Origin: Ryuthela nishihirai
Lineage: Eukaryota; Arthropoda; Arachnida; Araneae; Heptathelidae
Direction of reading: 5' to 3'
Assembly (NCBI GenBank): GCA_038380435.1
Contig: JAWZYU010000017.1
Span: 18,475,283 to 18,539,282, forward strand
Length of the DNA: 64,000 nt
A program made the position numbers and the translations under genes. Of the stretch, positions 59,900 to 64,000 are shown piece after piece. The notes under the pieces are model-generated. The model saw only the letters and a list, made by a program, of their open reading frames with translations. It made no database searches and was not told where the DNA came from. Position 1 is the stretch's first letter, and the number at the start of each line of letters is the position of its first letter.

Positions 59900-60021
59900 T
59901 CGTTCTTCTTCTTCTGCCTTTAACCTTGCAGCTTCTAATTTTGCCTTTCTCTGCGCAAGCTTACGCTGCTTTTCTTCTTCTTTGAACTTGTAAATTCTTG
60001 GATCACATGCATAGGCATTAT
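59900..60021 (-). CDS. DNAJC2: DNAJC2 exon, start of the charged middle region
   Basis: Reads [20 protein letters not shown] (the D split across the intron), then [20 protein letters not shown] and R. DNAYxCDPRIxKFKEEEK is nearly invariant in DNAJC2. Acceptor ctcag, donor gtaaga, ends phase 0. Confidence 0.97.
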
Positions 60022-60309
60022 CTGAGTATAAAAAAATTCAAAAGATACTTTAAAGTATTTTAAATGTAGAATATTGCTTACTTTATACAAAAATACCAAA
60101 TCTGAGCAATAATGGATAAAAACTATTGAACTCTTTTATCTTTTTGTCAGTTTAATTAAACTATTATTATAAAAATAATAACATTATAACTTTGAAAAAT
60201 ATTAATTTCCCTACCAATTTGAGAGATAGCACATTGCTTTTATTCATTGGTATTGTTTTAAATTTTGTTGCATAAAGATGTTAAGCTGTAATCCAATTAA
60301 TTTGTAGTT

Positions 60310-60510
60310 GCCACCCTGATGGCTGAGTGGTTAGCACAGTTTACTGATCAAAAGGACTAGGGTTCGAGATCCAAGTAAGACATGAATATTTGTGTTATCT
60401 TTCTGCTGAGATCTCACCTTCCTCACAGATCTCCTCTATGGCAAATTAAAATTGACAGGCTCCTTCAGACTTCTGTGGCAAACAGCTGCTCAAGAGGTAA
60501 TATATTTTAA
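60310..60510 (+). repeat. SINE family A copy, diverged
   Basis: Head GCCACCCTGATGGCTGAGTG, B box GGTTCGAGATCC, and tail GCAAACAGCTGCTCAAGAGG. Confidence 0.85.
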
Positions 60511-61389
60511 ATTTTATTTTTTTGACAGTTAAAAAACGAAAACATGCAGATATTGTTCAGAGCAAACATATAATTTATTTTTTTTAATAATATGCAAGTA
60601 TGGAAAATGCTGATATCATGGTATAAGATTATATGTTGTAGTTTATTCAATGTTGTCCATAAAAACTGCCACTTGGTCTCACAAAGTATACTTTGTTATT
60701 CCAGGGATTAAGTTTCTGAGGTCCAAGTTTTCTTGCAAAGTGAAATAACTTTTGCATTATAAAATAACTGGAAATTTTATCTCAATGATGACTATACTAG
60801 ATAGCCTTTGCCTTTTTTGAATGTAATACAAATAACAATCCTTAATCACACTGCAGATGTACACACAACAGCTAGGGCAAAATAATTATACTTTGTAAAG
60901 CAAATTGCAAAAAACAACACAACATTTGGACAATTGAACCCAGTAGTTTAGAAAGTAAGTGAACATTAATCATCAACACCAGTGATCTTTACATTTAAAG
61001 GATCTTAATGTAAAAGCATTTGTGAGTTTAACTATAAACTCTGCCTCTTTTCACAGGTATTTTATGATAAGTACCACCACTTCTAACATCCTGTGCACGA
61101 CACTCCAAAAGCCACTCATGATATTACTGGCAAAAGACAAAAAAGTAACAAAAATGGGACAAGATATGATGACGACAACAATGGTGCTTTAGATGACAAT
61201 GATAATAGGAAAACATGACTGATCTGAGTGACTTTAGGAGAGAGGTCATTGTCATAAGCCTGATTGGAGGGAAATCTACAGCAAACACCATCAACAAAGG
61301 TAAAGATTATCAACATGGTTAGGGATAAACAGATATTTGCTAACTGAGAAGAATAACTCCAACAATGTGAACAAAAGTAACTACTGTTT
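60511..61389 (-). other. DNAJC2 intron, unannotated
   Basis: AT-rich; no recognised element. The 145-residue open frame overlapping 61116-61553 (- strand) has no family resemblance and partly covers a SINE. Confidence 0.45.
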
Positions 61390-61560
61390 TTAGTTGGGAT
61401 TATTTTACATATGTGCAAAGTATGTTTAATGGGTAAAGTGATCAAGTCACAAGAACTCCAAGGTTCATGATATGATGAATTAATGAGATCTCTGTTAAAA
61501 GATGAGGGTATTACAACCAAATATCTAATGTGTTCTTTGACATGCGTGACCATGATTCTC
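61390..61560 (-). repeat. SINE family B copy, very diverged
   Basis: TTGGGATTATTTTACATATG, TAATGGGTAAAGTGATCAAG, and TGTTCTTTGACATGCG match the antisense SINE B order. Head missing. Confidence 0.65.
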
Positions 61561-62265
61561 TTGTATATTAAGCAAGTTTATTTAACAATTACAACACGAT
61601 CAAAACACAAATATGAAAATAGTTAAAATAATCAAAATAATAGAAATGAGTGTCTTCTTTCTTACCAAGAGGACAAAAGTTCAATGCTGGAAAGAATGTA
61701 TTATGACATTCACAAACTTGTGCTATGAGTCTGGCACATCACCAATTTAGTCATCAGTACTCCTGTAAACTATTACAGGAGAGAGTTAGAAGACTAGTTC
61801 AATTAATCTATATTATTATGAATTCTACAGCAATGTAAGTGAAAAAGCCGACAAAACTGAACACATCATAACTAAAAATGCATCAACTGGCAAAGATTTT
61901 TTTTCTTTGATAAATTATAGTGAAAACCTGTAGGACTCTCACTTCAACTACAATCTCATGGGAAAGCAAAACTGGTATAAATCAGTGATAATATAGATTT
62001 AGAAATGGAGAAATGAGTTACACACATTCTAGTATCTTATGGAATCCATATTGTAGGTTCAGGATATTCTAGTTGCTGAAGGGGCCAAACACATTAAGTG
62101 CAAATCTCTAAAAATTTATATAATGAATGTAACACTATAAAAGGTTAAAATGGTGGGAATTAACACAAATAACAGATGAGGCCAAAAAGACACAATGTTC
62201 ATGAAACAGTGATTTTTCAGTAAAAAATACTATTCTAATTTCTATTTTGATGATTATAAACATAC

Positions 62266-62357
62266 CAACAAGTTGTCGAATCCGCGCCATTTCTTCCTTT
62301 TTGCGTCTCTGCCTTGCAACTTTATTTTGTTTTTCAATCCATTTCCTTTCTTCACGA
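62266..62357 (-). CDS. DNAJC2: DNAJC2 exon (most 5' in window)
   Basis: Reads REERKWIEKQNKVARQRRKK then EEMARIRQLV, preceded by a split codon. Matches ERRWIEKQN...RKKEEMxRIRTLV of vertebrates, the start of the ribosome-binding middle domain. Acceptor tcaaag, donor gtatgt. The preceding exon was not found up to 64000. Confidence 0.96.
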
Positions 62358-62983
62358 CTTTGAAATAAAACATGCAAATTATCATGAAACAAAATGATAC
62401 AGATGCAGAAATGATTTTAAGAACAATTAAAGAATGGCGCATTAATTCTTTTGCAAAGATAAAACAGCTACATGGGAAAAAAAGTTAGATAAATGAAAAT
62501 CTTTATCTGTAAAAAGGTTTACATTTATAACGAAAATGTCACAGAAAATTTCCAGCCAATAATTAATATTTCTCTCATTTTAACTACTTGCAAATAACAC
62601 AATTGAGTTCAATATCACATTTGCATTGTGAAAATGAAGTGTCATTAAATATTCATAAAATAGCATTACATGAAATAATGATAAATCAATCATTCAACTT
62701 TTCTTTTCATCAAACAACAAAATATTCCAAAATTCCATTTTGACTATCCTGACATACTATTAGTACATTCACTGCCATCTTGATATCCATACTTGGAAGG
62801 CCACTGTTATGTTGGACAGCTTCACAAACAGATAATTTAGTCTTAATCCAGGTGCCACTGGGGTAAGTGGGAACATGGCTAGTGTCAGCTGGTTCATACA
62901 ACAGGGATGCCAATAATTGATGATGTACGCAAAGGTGATATGTGACACTTAGAGCATGAACAACAAAACACATATATTTTAGG

Positions 62984-63615
62984 CTATTTTACCTCTGAAT
63001 GGTACTTTTTTTTGCACACAATAGGCTAAATGGTCAGGTGACAAGGACCCCAAAGGCTCAGAAAGGGGATGTACTGGACAGCTGTTAGAAAACATGGCAG
63101 ACTTTCATCAAGGTAGGGCAGGGGTGGCTCAGTCGGTAGAGCTCCAGGGCTTGTAATCTGCAGTTCCCAGGTTTGAGTCCCAATTGGGCCAGCGTCGAGT
63201 TTTATCTCCACAAACTCCCTGCCCTACACTCAGTCAGTAGGGGACACCGATGAGCTTGGAAAGGCTGTCATCTATTGAATGGGACATATATGGGAGAGCT
63301 ATACCTTGTGCACATTAAAGAACACACTGGATGGTCTTGATGGGAGGCAACCATCTGTCTCCCAACAGCTGTCCAGTGGGTCCCCTCCCCTAACCTTCTC
63401 TGAGCCTTCGAGGTCCTCGTGACCTGGCAAGTTAGCCCATTGTATGCACAAAAGTGCCACTCAGAGGTAACCCAACCCAACTTCCACCAAGGCCATAAAA
63501 TGTTCTTTAATGTGCACAGGGTATGCCTCTCCTGCAACAAGACCACGATATAACATCCTATCCAATAGACAATGGCCTTTCCAATCCCATTGGTGTCCCT
63601 TAATCTCTGAGAGCA
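62984..63615 (-). repeat. SINE family B (outer copy) split by another SINE B
   Basis: The antisense copy begins TTACCTCTGAATGGTAC (62984-63117) and resumes after the insert with CCATAAAATGTTCTTTAATG through ATTGGTGTCCCTT (63483-63615). The head is missing. Confidence 0.85.
63116..63482 (+). repeat. SINE family B (inner copy), sense
   Basis: Complete: GGGCAGGGGTGGCTCAGTCG head with intact A box, GGTTTGAGTCCC B box, end CAGAGGTAACCCAACCCAAC. Inserted in the outer copy, with near-duplicate flanks TTTCATCAAGG and TTCCACCAAGG. Confidence 0.9.
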
Positions 63616-64000
63616 GGGTTCTCAAAACTGTTGCAATAAATTAAGATGTCCATTATAATGTTAATTTTTATTCTTACAGCATATTCAGATACTCTACTCT
63701 TTTAATATTCACCAATGGCATAGTGTCAGGGAAGGCTATGACACCTAAGTATCACCAAAGCAAAATGGAGCATATGAATTTAGTTATTAATACAGTGAAA
63801 TATTATTCTGTATAATTCTGTATAATGGAACCTCACTGAATAGAAAAAGGTGTAAGCCAGCAGAGATAAATGCATATGTGACACACCAGAAAACATTAAT
63901 AGCAATCAACTTCATACTATTATAGAGTAAAACTTTTATTTCTAAAGTAATATTTTCCCTCAGTTGATCCTAATCCATTGCACAGTACAGTTCAATTGTT
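63616..64000 (-). other. DNAJC2 intron, right edge
   Basis: AT-rich. I searched by eye for the FWYNFDSWREFSY-like exon and the J-domain HPD motif on the - strand and saw neither. Confidence 0.5.

Larger units (their letters stand above)
35162..64000 (-). other. DNAJC2: Gene span: DNAJC2 (MPP11/ZRF1, zuotin family), C-terminal part
   Basis: DNAJC2 is a J-domain cochaperone of the ribosome-associated complex: it binds ribosomes and activates Hsp70 on nascent chains. In animals its SANT domains also support a chromatin role. Ten - strand exons, in coding order: 62357-62266, 60021-59900, 57796-57728, 50866-50697, 48500-48431, 44497-44328, 43120-43020, 41636-41523, 40055-39889, 35230-35162. They total 1144 bp with phase kept at every junction. 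They give the charged middle region, SANT1, a linker, SANT2 and the stop: about 380 residues, against a family length near 620. The N-terminus with the J domain (HPD motif) is not in 62358-64000, so it lies beyond the window. Confidence 0.95.

Noticed and set aside
61116..61553. 145-residue - strand ORF
   Set aside because: Overlaps a decayed SINE B and lies inside a DNAJC2 intron; the Ser/Leu/Ile-rich protein looks like translated AT-rich DNA.

Overview
This window is nuclear DNA from an animal, not a bacterium. It is AT-rich, has two genes split by GT-AG introns, and is packed with animal transposons. The mix (a CFDP2-like RTE retrotransposon, many decayed Tc1/mariner elements, hAT elements and at least two tRNA-derived SINE families) suggests an invertebrate, most likely an arthropod. 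A chelicerate such as a horseshoe crab or arachnid is my guess, not something the sequence proves.

Gene 1 lies on the + strand (3229-23804). It has four coding exons and encodes a complete 352-residue nucleotide-sugar transporter of the SLC35A family, closest to the UDP-galactose translocator SLC35A2 (Drosophila Ugalt type). Its introns of 2.3, 7.9 and 9.3 kb hold a mariner relic, a foldback element, two Tc1 relics, SINEs, a minisatellite and RTE copies.

Gene 2 lies on the - strand (35162 to beyond 64000). Ten exons encode the C-terminal 380 or so residues of DNAJC2 (MPP11/ZRF1, zuotin family): the charged middle region and both SANT domains, up to the stop codon. The J-domain exons lie past the right edge. 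Codon phase is kept across all nine internal junctions.

The genes converge, with about 11 kb between them. That gap holds two Tc1-like relics sharing one TA, SINE copies, a hAT-type element with an 8-bp target duplication and an internal 128-bp tandem array, foldback sequences, and a diverged RTE scrap. The first 2.3 kb is the endonuclease half of an RTE retrotransposon on the - strand that runs off the left edge.

I see no operon, CRISPR array, virus or convincing functional tRNA/rRNA gene. No new biological system stands out. The most unusual items are a foldback element whose loop keeps the first codons of a transposase gene, a tandem array upstream of an unrecognised ORF, short inverted duplications inside SINEs, and several clear nested insertions.
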